Positions 1 to 6,232 of a stretch of DNA of 9,101 nucleotides are shown here, piece by piece. This DNA comes from an uncultured Clostridia bacterium (lineage in GTDB: Bacteria; Bacillota; Clostridia; Christensenellales; Pumilibacteraceae), in the NCBI GenBank assembly GCA_947385185.1, contig CANDJX010000064.1, forward strand, positions 1 to 9,101, read 5' to 3'. The translations under genes were made by a program, and so were the position numbers. The notes under the pieces are model-generated. The model searched no databases and had not been told where the DNA came from. It worked only from the letters and a program-made list of their open reading frames with translations. Position 1 is the stretch's first letter. The number at the start of each line of letters is the position of its first letter.

Positions 1-45
1 ACACTGACAAGCACACTCTTTCCCTACACGACGCTCTTCCGATCT
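1..45 (+). other. Illumina adapter sequence (library artefact), left end
   Basis: Positions 13-45 read as the Illumina read-1 adapter, ending in GCTCTTCCGATCT. Positions 1-12 (ACACTGACAAGC) look like an extra primer or tag. The whole 45-base segment recurs as an exact reverse complement at 9056-9100. It is not genomic. The biological insert starts at about 46, where an aminotransferase reading frame is immediately open. Confidence 0.97.
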
Positions 46-302
46 AAGAATTCGAATGTACCGATCCCGACGGCGGCTTGTTCATTTGGGGTAAATTCCC
101 GAAAGGCGTCGACGTTCTGAAAACTTTCCCCGAAGCGATCGAGCGTAAAGTCGCGTACATACAGGGCAGCGTGTTCTTCGCAGAGCCGGAGGGTACCGAA
201 AACTATATAAGACTGAATTACTCTTATGCGAACGCCGAACAGATAGACGCAGGCATAAAGAGATTGGGCGGGCTGTTCAAAGAAAAAATCGCCGCGCTTT
301 GA
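46..302 (+). CDS. PLP-dependent class I/II aminotransferase, C-terminal fragment (5' end cut)
   Basis: The frame is open from the first complete codon after the adapter (48) to TGA at 300-302, giving about 84 residues; the amino-terminal part, including the PLP lysine, is outside the insert. The fragment opens with FECTDPDGGLFIWGKFPKGVD, and then has a segment reading VAYIQGSVFF and IRLNYSYANAEQI before a terminal helix. This is the usual small-domain ending of fold-type I aminotransferases of the 2-aminoadipate / aromatic / MocR-like group (family pattern PEGG-hydrophobic-W, then PG-S-FF, then RLN-S). The Arg of IRLNYS is the expected substrate-carboxylate arginine. Substrate cannot be told from this piece. 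An internal TTG at 78 is not a real start, because family sequence continues upstream of it. The stop lies 18 nt before tyrS, so the two are probably co-transcribed. Confidence 0.88.
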
Positions 303-320
303 AATCGGAGTAAATAAAAA

Positions 321-1535
321 ATGAAAAACGCACTTGATATTCTTCGCGAACGCGGCTACGTAGGTCAGACCGTATACGAAGACGATTTATACAAAATGCT
401 CGGAAGCGGCGAGTCCGTTCCGTTTTACGTCGGGTTCGATCCGACCGCCGATTCGCTTCATATCGGACATTATATTCCCATAATGGCGATGGCTCATATG
501 CAACGCTGCGGTCACAAGCCGATCGCTCTGGTCGGCGGCGGTACGGGCATGATAGGCGACCCGTCGGGCAGAACCGACCTTCGCAGTATGCTTACCAAGG
601 AACAGATCGCGCACAACGTCGATTGTATCAAAAAGCAAATGGAGCGGTTTTTATCGTTCGAGGGCGAGAACGGCGCGATCATCGTAAACAATGCCGACTG
701 GCTCCTCAACCTTAATTACATCGAGTTTTTGCGCGATATAGGCGTGTATTTTTCGGTCAATAAAATGCTGACTGCGGAATGCTTCAAAATGCGCATGGAA
801 AAAGGTCTGTCCTTCCTCGAGTTCAATTATATGCTTATGCAGGCGTACGACTTCCTTATGCTCAACGAAAAGTACGGAGTACGTCTCGAAATGGGCGGCA
901 ACGATCAGTGGAGCAACATTCTTGCGGGCGCGGATCTGATCCGACGCAAAAAGCACGTCGACGCGTTCGCCGTCACCTGTCCGCTTCTTCTGAACTCCGA
1001 AGGTAAGAAAATGGGCAAGACCGCGAAAGGCGCGCTGTGGCTTTCCGCCGACCGCACTTCGCCTTACGAGTTCTATCAGTATTTCCGCAACGTAGAGGAC
1101 GTCAAAGTCGAAGAATGTCTGCGGCTGTTGACTTTTCTCGATTTGGGCGAGATTGCCGAACTTACTAAATATAAGGACGAAAGGATGAACGTCGCGAAAG
1201 AGCGTCTTGCGTACGAAGTGACCGGACTCGTGCACGGCAAGGAAGAAGCGGATAAAGCTCGCTCTCAGGCGCGCGCGGCGTTCGGTGGCAATGCCGAGGA
1301 TATGCCGACGGTGAACGTGCGCGGAAACGCGGATACGACCGTGATCGACGTGCTTGTCGGCGCGGGCGCGGCGGCGAGCAAGGGCGAAGCGCGGCGGCTC
1401 ATAGAGGGCGGCGGCGTGAAGATCGGAGACGAAAAGGTTTCGTCTATAGCCGACACGGTAGGGAAATACGCTTCGTCGACCGAATTCGTTCTGCATAAGG
1501 GTAAAAAGTTCCACGTCCGCGTTATTATCGAATGA
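321..1535 (+). CDS. tyrS: Tyrosyl-tRNA synthetase
   Basis: Cytoplasmic enzyme that charges tRNA-Tyr with tyrosine using ATP. The 404-residue product is close to the usual bacterial length (about 400-430). It has the class I HIGH motif at residues 47-50 within DPTADSLHIGH, the KMSKS-loop variant KMGKT at 230-234 (bacterial TyrRS commonly has KFGKT), and GGNDQWSN at 192-199. Tyr36, Tyr170 and Asp177 match the known tyrosine-binding residues (Tyr34, Tyr169 and Asp176 in the Geobacillus enzyme). The TSPYEFYQYF segment is at 246-255. An S4 RNA-binding domain fills about residues 338-402. The start is ATG 321, with GGAG at 307-310 about 10 nt upstream. Only 18 nt separate it from the preceding aminotransferase, so there is no room for the T-box leader that often controls tyrS in Bacillota. 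It overlaps the next gene by ATGA. No residue is missing. Confidence 0.98.
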   Translation: MKNALDILRERGYVGQTVYEDDLYKMLGSGESVPFYVGFDPTADSLHIGHYIPIMAMAHMQRCGHKPIALVGGGTGMIGDPSGRTDLRSMLTKEQIAHNVDCIKKQMERFLSFEGENGAIIVNNADWLLNLNYIEFLRDIGVYFSVNKMLTAECFKMRMEKGLSFLEFNYMLMQAYDFLMLNEKYGVRLEMGGNDQWSNILAGADLIRRKKHVDAFAVTCPLLLNSEGKKMGKTAKGALWLSADRTSPYEFYQYFRNVEDVKVEECLRLLTFLDLGEIAELTKYKDERMNVAKERLAYEVTGLVHGKEEADKARSQARAAFGGNAEDMPTVNVRGNADTTVIDVLVGAGAAASKGEARRLIEGGGVKIGDEKVSSIADTVGKYASSTEFVLHKGKKFHVRVIIE

Positions 1536-2143
1536 ATACGTTCGTTTCGCTCGATGACGCGACTGCGGAAATCGTAGTCTTAAGAAGCCGTTTCATAGCT
1601 TTTGTTTACCATATCGAAAGCGAGTCTGACGCGGCGGAATTGCTTGCTTCGCTTAAGAAAAAATATTACGATTCCACGCACGTATGTTACGCTTACGTCG
1701 CGGACACGGCGGGAAACGTGACGAAATCGTCGGACGACGGCGAGCCTTCGGGCACGGCGGGCGCGCCGATACTGTCCGTAATAACGGGCGGCGGATACAA
1801 ACGGACGCTTATCGCGGTAGTCAGATATTTCGGAGGAACGAAGCTCGGAGTCGGCGGTCTGGTAAAAGCGTATACCGACGCCGCGAACGCCGCTGTAAGC
1901 AAAGCGGAAAAGCGGATTAACGTACCGAGCGAAATTTATTCCGCTACGGTGGATTATAATTTATTCCGCAAGCTGTCCGGCGCAATTACGCGCTCGGGCG
2001 GAAAAATAACGGATACGGTTTACGGCGAAAAGGTGGATTTTTCGTTTGCGCTCCCGTTGCCTGCGGATATGACGGCGCTCGCCGACCTTACCGGCGGCAA
2101 AACAGAATTTTTTAATCGAGGATACCGATATGAAATTTATTAA
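1532..2143 (+). CDS. yigZ: YigZ/IMPACT family protein (UPF0029)
   Basis: 203 residues, the normal length for bacterial YigZ/YvyE. The N-terminal IMPACT domain (about residues 1-125) carries SRF at 19-21, SDDGEPSGTAGAPIL at 67-81 and the hallmark VVRYFGGTKLGVGGLVKAY at 96-114. A C-terminal domain of the DUF1949 type follows, from about 135 to 203. Eukaryotic relatives (IMPACT/YIH1) act on the GCN1-GCN2 translation-stress pathway. The bacterial function is not settled, and a link to translation or RNA is only inference. The start codon shares ATGA with the tyrS stop (4-nt overlap) and has no clear Shine-Dalgarno sequence, so translation is probably coupled to tyrS. The 3' end overlaps ilvE by 14 nt. 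Its place between a tRNA synthetase and amino-acid genes is suggestive but proves nothing. Confidence 0.94.
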   Translation: MNTFVSLDDATAEIVVLRSRFIAFVYHIESESDAAELLASLKKKYYDSTHVCYAYVADTAGNVTKSSDDGEPSGTAGAPILSVITGGGYKRTLIAVVRYFGGTKLGVGGLVKAYTDAANAAVSKAEKRINVPSEIYSATVDYNLFRKLSGAITRSGGKITDTVYGEKVDFSFALPLPADMTALADLTGGKTEFFNRGYRYEIY

Positions 2144-3185
2144 ATGTAAAGAGCTGAAAGACAAGAACACCGATCTTAAGTTCGGCAGAAACTTTACCGA
2201 CTATATGTTCATGATGACATATCACGACGGCGAGTGGGATTACCGTAACGCGTGCATAAAACCTTACGAGCCGTTCGTGCTCGATCCGTCCACGTCCGTT
2301 TTCCATTACGGACAGGCGGTATTCGAGGGATTGAAAGCGTATAAGAACGAGAAGGGCGAGGTTCGCATTTTCCGTTCCATGGACAATATGAACCGAATGC
2401 TCGAGTCGTGCTGGCGCGTATGCATTCCCGCGTTCGATACCGAAGTGGTGCACAATGCGCTCATAGAGCTCGTGAAGCTCGAAAAGGACTGGATTCCCAC
2501 GGCGGAAGGCACGTCGCTTTATATCCGCCCGTTCATCATCGCAACCGATTGCGCGCTCGGCGTTCACGCGGCGAAGAACTATATCATGGCGATCATCCTT
2601 TCGCCCGTAAGTGCGTACTATGCGCACGGTTTCGACCCGGTCAGCCTTTACGTCGAGGAACATTACAAACGCGCGTGCAAGGGCGGCACCGGGCACCATA
2701 AGGTAGCGGTCAATTACGCCGCGTCCATTCTCGCGTCCGAAGAAGCGGCAAAGCGCGGCTACGATCAGACGCTCTGGCTCGACGCTCAGGAAAACAAATA
2801 TATGGAAGAAGTCGGTTCGATGAATATATTTTTCGTTATCGACGGCGTGGTCGTGACGCCCGAGCTCGGAGGTTCGATACTCCCGGGTATCACGCGTCGC
2901 AGCGCGATAGAACTGCTCAGGAGCCGAGGCTATAAGGTAGAAGAACGCAGAGTTTCGGTGGACGAAGTGATCGAAGCGTCGCTCGACGGCAGACTTACCG
3001 AAATTTTCGGAACGGGCACCGCGGCTGTCGTTTCGCCCGTCGGCAAGTTCGGCTATAAAGGCAAAGATTACGCCGTAGGCGACGGTAGCATGGGTAAGAT
3101 AACGAAATACGTTTACGACGAACTCACGGGCATTCAGACGGGCAAAAAACCGGATGAATTCGGTTGGGTCGAGCGCCTGATCTGA
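2130..3185 (+). CDS. ilvE: Branched-chain-amino-acid aminotransferase
   Basis: Fold-type IV PLP enzyme, which moves the amino group between glutamate and the 2-keto acids of valine, leucine and isoleucine, in the cytoplasm. Its 351 residues fit the longer BCAT type (about 340-365) rather than the roughly 310-residue E. coli type. Visible marks: FHYGQAVFEGLKAY at 58-71, GGTGHHKVAVNYAAS at 185-199 with the PLP lysine at Lys191, MEEVGSMNIFFV at 225-236 with Glu227 as the expected pyridine-nitrogen contact, SILPGITRRSAIELL at 249-263, and the phosphate-site GTGTAAVVSP at 294-303. HHK replaces the commoner AAK or NYK before the lysine, a tolerated variant. The start is ATG 2130, with GAGG at 2118-2121 eight nt upstream. 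The start lies inside yigZ (14-nt overlap). metY follows after 31 nt. Confidence 0.96.
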   Translation: MKFIKCKELKDKNTDLKFGRNFTDYMFMMTYHDGEWDYRNACIKPYEPFVLDPSTSVFHYGQAVFEGLKAYKNEKGEVRIFRSMDNMNRMLESCWRVCIPAFDTEVVHNALIELVKLEKDWIPTAEGTSLYIRPFIIATDCALGVHAAKNYIMAIILSPVSAYYAHGFDPVSLYVEEHYKRACKGGTGHHKVAVNYAASILASEEAAKRGYDQTLWLDAQENKYMEEVGSMNIFFVIDGVVVTPELGGSILPGITRRSAIELLRSRGYKVEERRVSVDEVIEASLDGRLTEIFGTGTAAVVSPVGKFGYKGKDYAVGDGSMGKITKYVYDELTGIQTGKKPDEFGWVERLI

Positions 3186-3216
3186 TTTGCCGACAAAGTT
3201 TTAAGGAGTCAAATAA

Positions 3217-4494
3217 ATGAAAAACGATACGAAATGCGTGCGTGCCGGTTACGAGCCGGGTAACGGCGAACCCCGCCAGATCCCGATCGTACAGAGCACG
3301 ACGTTCAGATATACCACGAGCGAAGAAATGGGTCAGCTTTTCGATCTCGAAAAGTCCGGATATTTCTACACGCGGTTACAGAATCCCACCAACGACATGG
3401 TCGCCGCGCGCATAACCGCGCTCGAAGGCGGAATTGCCGGTATGCTCACGTCGAGCGGACAGGCGGCGAATTTCTTCGCCGTATTCAATATCTGTTCTGC
3501 CGGAGATCACTTTGTTTCGACGGCGTCGATATACGGCGGAACGTTCAATCTATTTGCCGTGACCATGAAAAAAATGGGCATCGAATGCACGTTCGTCGAT
3601 CAGGACGCGAGCGAAGAAGAAATTTCGAAAGCGTTCAGACCGAACACGAAATGTCTGTTCGGCGAGACGGTATCGAACCCGGGCGTAAAAGTGCTCGATA
3701 TAGAAAAAATGGCTAAAATCGCGCACGCGCACGGCGTTCCTCTCATCGTGGACAATACGTTCCCGACGCCTATCAACTGCCGTCCGTTCGAATGGGGTTG
3801 CGATATAGTCACGCACTCCACGACCAAGTATATGGACGGGCACGGTATGCAGGTCGGCGGTTGCATAGTAGACAGCGGTAATTTCGATTTTGCCGCTTAC
3901 GGCGATAAATTCCCGGGACTGAACACTCCCGACGACTCATATCACGGCATAATCTACACCGAGAAGTTCGGAAAAGCGGGGTATATAACCAAAGCCACGG
4001 CGCAGCTCATGCGCGATTTAGGATCGATTCAGTCGCCGCAGAACGCATTCTATCTGTCCATAGGACTCGAAACCCTGCACCTCAGAATGCCTAAGCATTG
4101 CGGCAACGCGCAAAAGACGGCGGAATATCTCGCCGCGTCCGACGATGTGGAATGGGTATCGTATCCGGGGCTTAAGGGCGATAAATATCACGAACTTGCC
4201 GGGAAATATTGCCCGAACGGGACGTGCGGCGTTATTTGTTTCGGGCTGAAGGGCGGACGCGAAAGGACGATGAAGTTCATGGATTCGCTTAAACTCGTGC
4301 GTATTTATACTCACGTTGCGGATTCTCAGTCGTGTATGCTTCACCCCGCAAGTCACACTCACCGTCAGCTTTCGGACGAACAGCTCCGTAGCGCGGGCAT
4401 AGATCCTTCGCTTATCCGTTTCTCGGTCGGTATCGAAGACGTCGACGATATTATCGGCGACGTGGAACAGGCAATAAAGAACAGCAGGAAATAA
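3217..4494 (+). CDS. metY: O-acetylhomoserine sulfhydrylase (O-acetylhomoserine aminocarboxypropyltransferase)
   Basis: Cys/Met-metabolism PLP enzyme expected to turn O-acetylhomoserine plus sulfide into homocysteine and acetate, so that sulfur enters methionine directly. 425 residues, as in MetY (about 425-440) and longer than cystathionine gamma-synthase or lyase (about 380-400). The extra length is the MetY-type central insert around residues 220-290, containing FPGLNTPDDSYHG and FYLSIGLETLHLRM. Marks: YTRLQNPT at 51-58, SSGQAAN at 79-85, VDNTFPTP at 178-185 with the PLP aspartate Asp179, HSTTKYMDGHG at 200-210 with the PLP lysine Lys204, HPASHTHRQL at 376-385, and RFSVGIED at 401-408 with the carboxylate-binding Arg401. 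A strong AAGGAG lies at 3203-3208, eight nt before the ATG. No acetylhomoserine-forming gene (metX/metA) is in view. Alternative substrates such as O-succinylhomoserine cannot be excluded. Confidence 0.94.
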   Translation: MKNDTKCVRAGYEPGNGEPRQIPIVQSTTFRYTTSEEMGQLFDLEKSGYFYTRLQNPTNDMVAARITALEGGIAGMLTSSGQAANFFAVFNICSAGDHFVSTASIYGGTFNLFAVTMKKMGIECTFVDQDASEEEISKAFRPNTKCLFGETVSNPGVKVLDIEKMAKIAHAHGVPLIVDNTFPTPINCRPFEWGCDIVTHSTTKYMDGHGMQVGGCIVDSGNFDFAAYGDKFPGLNTPDDSYHGIIYTEKFGKAGYITKATAQLMRDLGSIQSPQNAFYLSIGLETLHLRMPKHCGNAQKTAEYLAASDDVEWVSYPGLKGDKYHELAGKYCPNGTCGVICFGLKGGRERTMKFMDSLKLVRIYTHVADSQSCMLHPASHTHRQLSDEQLRSAGIDPSLIRFSVGIEDVDDIIGDVEQAIKNSRK

Positions 4495-4502
4495 GGAATA
4501 CC

Positions 4503-5672
4503 ATGGATATAAAAGAAGAAGCAATCGCAAAGCACGAGGAATGGAAGGGTAAGATCGAAGTCGTTTCCAAAGCGCGGCTCGAGTCGGCTCACGATCTCGC
4601 CGTTGCGTATACTCCCGGCGTAGCCGCTCCGTGCCTGAAAATCCACGACGATTCGTCTTACGCTTACGAAAGTACGGCGATCGGTAATATGGTGGCGGTC
4701 GTCAGCGACGGAAGCGCGGTGCTCGGGCTCGGCAATATAGGCGGGCTTGCGGGCTTGCCGGTCATGGAAGGCAAGAGCGTACTGTTCAAACGTTTCGGCG
4801 GCGTAAACGCGTTTCCGATCGTGCTTTCCACGCAGAACACCGAAGAGATAATCGCGACGGTCAAAGCGATCGCGCCCTCTTTCGGCGGGATCAATCTCGA
4901 GGACATTGCGGCGCCGCGTTGCTTCGAAATAGAAAAGCGGCTTAAGGCGGAACTCGATATTCCCGTATTCCACGACGATCAGCACGGCACCGCGATATGC
5001 GTTCTCGCCGCTCTTATAAACGCGGCGAAACTCGTAGGAAAAAAGATAAGCGATATGAAAGTATGCCTGTCCGGACCCGGAGCGGCGGGCAACGCCATAA
5101 TAAAACTTCTCGTCGGTTACGGAGTCAAAGACGTATTCGCCGTAGACCGCACGGGAATAATTTATAAGGGCAGAGAAAAGCTCGATTTCGCTAAAGAGGA
5201 ACTTGCGGACATAACGAACGGGGAGAACCGCCGCGGCGGACTGAAGGAGGCTATTGCCGGAACGGACGTATTCGTCGGCGTATCCGCGCCCGGTTGCGTT
5301 ACCGAAGACATGATAAAGTCCATGAATAAGGACGCAATCGTCATGGCGATGGCGAACCCTACTCCCGAGATTATGCCTGACGTTGCGAAAAAAGCCGGCG
5401 CGAGAGTGGTGTGCACGGGCAGAAGCGATTTCGCCAATCAGGTGAATAACGTTCTTGCGTTCCCCGGCGTATTCAAAGGCGCGCTTTCCTGCCGCGCGCG
5501 GGCGATTAACGAGAACATGAAACTTGCCGCGGCTCACGCGATTGCGTCGCTTGTCGGCGATAAACTCTGCGAGGATTACGTTATACCGTCGCCGCTTGAT
5601 CCGAGAGTGGCGGATACCGTAGCCGCCGCAGTGCGCGAATGCGCCGTAAAAGACGGCTTAAACCGCGTTTAA
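4503..5672 (+). CDS. Malic enzyme (malate dehydrogenase, oxaloacetate-decarboxylating)
   Basis: Cytoplasmic enzyme for oxidative decarboxylation of malate to pyruvate and CO2 with NAD(P). 389 residues, the short bacterial form without the phosphotransacetylase-like tail of MaeB. The N-terminal domain has DLAVAYTPGVAAPC at 31-44 with the catalytic Tyr36, GLAGLPVMEGKSVLFK at 81-96 with Lys91, and metal ligands in NLEDIAAPRCFEIE at 131-144 (Glu133, Asp134) and FHDDQHGTA at 156-164 (Asp158). The NAD(P)-binding domain has GPGAAG at 191-196, then VDRTG at 214-218, ANPTPE at 284-289 and FPGVFKGAL at 320-328. Cofactor preference cannot be read safely. The start is ATG 4503, with AAGGA at 4493-4497 five nt upstream, itself overlapping the metY stop; the gap is 8 nt. 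It is the last gene of the operon, and its stop overlaps the opposing gene by 15 nt. Confidence 0.96.
   Translation: MDIKEEAIAKHEEWKGKIEVVSKARLESAHDLAVAYTPGVAAPCLKIHDDSSYAYESTAIGNMVAVVSDGSAVLGLGNIGGLAGLPVMEGKSVLFKRFGGVNAFPIVLSTQNTEEIIATVKAIAPSFGGINLEDIAAPRCFEIEKRLKAELDIPVFHDDQHGTAICVLAALINAAKLVGKKISDMKVCLSGPGAAGNAIIKLLVGYGVKDVFAVDRTGIIYKGREKLDFAKEELADITNGENRRGGLKEAIAGTDVFVGVSAPGCVTEDMIKSMNKDAIVMAMANPTPEIMPDVAKKAGARVVCTGRSDFANQVNNVLAFPGVFKGALSCRARAINENMKLAAAHAIASLVGDKLCEDYVIPSPLDPRVADTVAAAVRECAVKDGLNRV
5658..5672. repeat. Inverted repeat holding both stop codons of two converging genes
   Basis: TTAAAC-CGC-GTTTAA, with 6-bp perfect arms around 3 bases. The last three bases are the TAA of malic enzyme on the + strand. 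The first three are the TAA of the small gene on the - strand. The repeat coincides exactly with the 15-bp overlap of the two genes. It has no T-tract and is not a terminator. Confidence 0.8.
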
Positions 5673-5918
5673 CAATTTTACGAGCGCGCCGATTATTTCG
5701 GCGGGCGCAAACGGAGTGATAACGCCCAGACCCGTAGCATGACTGCGGGTCTTTTTGCTGCTTTTTATCGCGTTTACGATGCCGCTCATTTCCGGGCTTA
5801 CCGTTTCCGTCATTACGTCGTCCGGGCTTTTTCCGCCCGTCATCATCGAAAACAGCTTCATTTTGTCGCGGTTGCCGTTTCCGCCGAGCAGAAGGGGAAG
5901 CAGAGCGTTTATATCCAT
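5658..5918 (-). CDS. Small hypothetical protein, 86 aa
   Basis: Not recognised. The start is well supported: ATG at 5918-5916 has a near-perfect AAGGAGG (5930-5924 on this strand) five nt upstream. The product begins MDINALLPLLLGGNGN, a short hydrophobic or amphipathic stretch followed by a Gly/Asn turn. A polar middle with MMTGGKSPDD at 25-34 and a basic SSKKTRSH at 53-60 follows. It ends in a second amphipathic stretch, PFAPAEIIGALVKLL, at 69-83. There is no signal peptide, no long membrane helix, no cysteine and no catalytic motif that I can name. It is transcribed against the malic-enzyme operon. Its tail overlaps that gene by 15 nt, and its codons 55-64 contain the operon's terminator hairpin. 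Its divergent neighbour is another small gene, 49 nt away. A shadow ORF is possible, but the ribosome site argues against it. Confidence 0.72.
   Translation of the reverse strand: MDINALLPLLLGGNGNRDKMKLFSMMTGGKSPDDVMTETVSPEMSGIVNAIKSSKKTRSHATGLGVITPFAPAEIIGALVKLLNAV
5728..5756 (+). terminator. Rho-independent terminator of the aminotransferase-tyrS-malic enzyme operon
   Basis: The arms AGACCCGTAG (5728-5737) and CTGCGGGTCT (5743-5752) pair over 10 bp with one U-G wobble, around a 5-nt loop CATGA. A run of five T follows at 5752-5756. It lies 56 nt after the malic enzyme stop. There is no T-tract on the opposite strand, so it should act on + strand transcripts only. It sits within the reading frame of the 86-aa gene on the - strand. 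Confidence 0.88.
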
Positions 5919-5967
5919 ACAGACCTCCTTGAATTGCAGTGCACTTTATTGTATATGCCGGCATACA
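5919..5967. promoter_or_regulatory. Divergent intergenic gap with putative promoter and operator-like palindrome
   Basis: On the + strand, TTGAAT (5929-5934) and TATATG (5952-5957) are 17 nt apart, a weak sigma-A-like promoter. It would start RNA only a few bases before ATG 5968. On the - strand, TACAAT (5953-5948) is a reasonable -10 for the opposing gene, without a good -35. A perfect 12-bp palindrome TATGCCGGCATA spans 5954-5965. Outer arms ATTGTAT (5948-5954) and ATACAAT (5963-5969) extend it, reaching the start codon. An operator or a start-codon hairpin is inferred. Confidence 0.45.
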
Positions 5968-6228
5968 ATGAAATGTATGCAGAAAAGTCTTAAGAATTTC
6001 AAATCGGAAAAGCGCGCGGAGAAGCAGGCTTCGGAAATCGTCCGTGAATACGGCAGCATGAGCGAGGATGCGCTGTTCGCCAAACTCATGGAGGAGGTCG
6101 CGTCGCAGAAGTCGAACGGCACGTTCGATCTTAAAGAACTGACCGCGAACATCGATAAGATGCGTCCGTATCTTACCGCGGAACAGTCGGCGAAATTAAG
6201 TCATTTGCTCAGACTTATAGGATCGTGA
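5968..6228 (+). CDS. Small hypothetical protein, about 86 aa, upstream of subtilase
   Basis: Not recognised. The frame is open further upstream (from about 5755), but that part is antisense to the opposing gene; ATG 5968 or ATG 5977 are the credible starts, and neither has a Shine-Dalgarno sequence. The product is charged and probably all-helical. A lysine-rich start (KSLKNFKSEKRAEKQASEIV, about residues 6-25) leads into SEDALFAKLMEEVASQ at 32-47. After a turn come DLKELTANIDKMRPYLT at 54-70 and a last helix, EQSAKLSHLLRLIGS. There is no signal peptide, membrane segment or catalytic motif. The stop is 4 nt before the subtilase start, so co-expression with the protease is likely; a regulator, chaperone or substrate role is only a guess. 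Translation may be from a leaderless message. Confidence 0.65.
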   Translation: MKCMQKSLKNFKSEKRAEKQASEIVREYGSMSEDALFAKLMEEVASQKSNGTFDLKELTANIDKMRPYLTAEQSAKLSHLLRLIGS

Positions 6229-6232
6229 CGGC

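Noticed and set aside
651..1514. 287-codon open frame on the - strand across tyrS
   Set aside because: It is a mirror of tyrS codons. There is no ribosome site or family motif, and tyrS is certain.
4365..5537. 390-codon open frame on the - strand across malic enzyme
   Set aside because: It is an antisense shadow of malic enzyme, whose motifs are complete on the + strand. The shadow has no recognisable domain, is rich in Arg/His/Tyr as mirrored CpG-rich codons give, and runs back into metY.
5755..5967. Upstream extension of the small + strand gene to 5755
   Set aside because: This part is antisense to the 86-aa gene, contains the terminator's T-run at its start, and has no ribosome site. The protein style changes at the ATG at 5968.
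5658..6228. The two divergent 86-aa genes as an inverted duplication
   Set aside because: Both are 261 bp, but the proteins share no residues in register and their composition differs (hydrophobic, Gly-rich against charged, helical). The equal length looks like chance.
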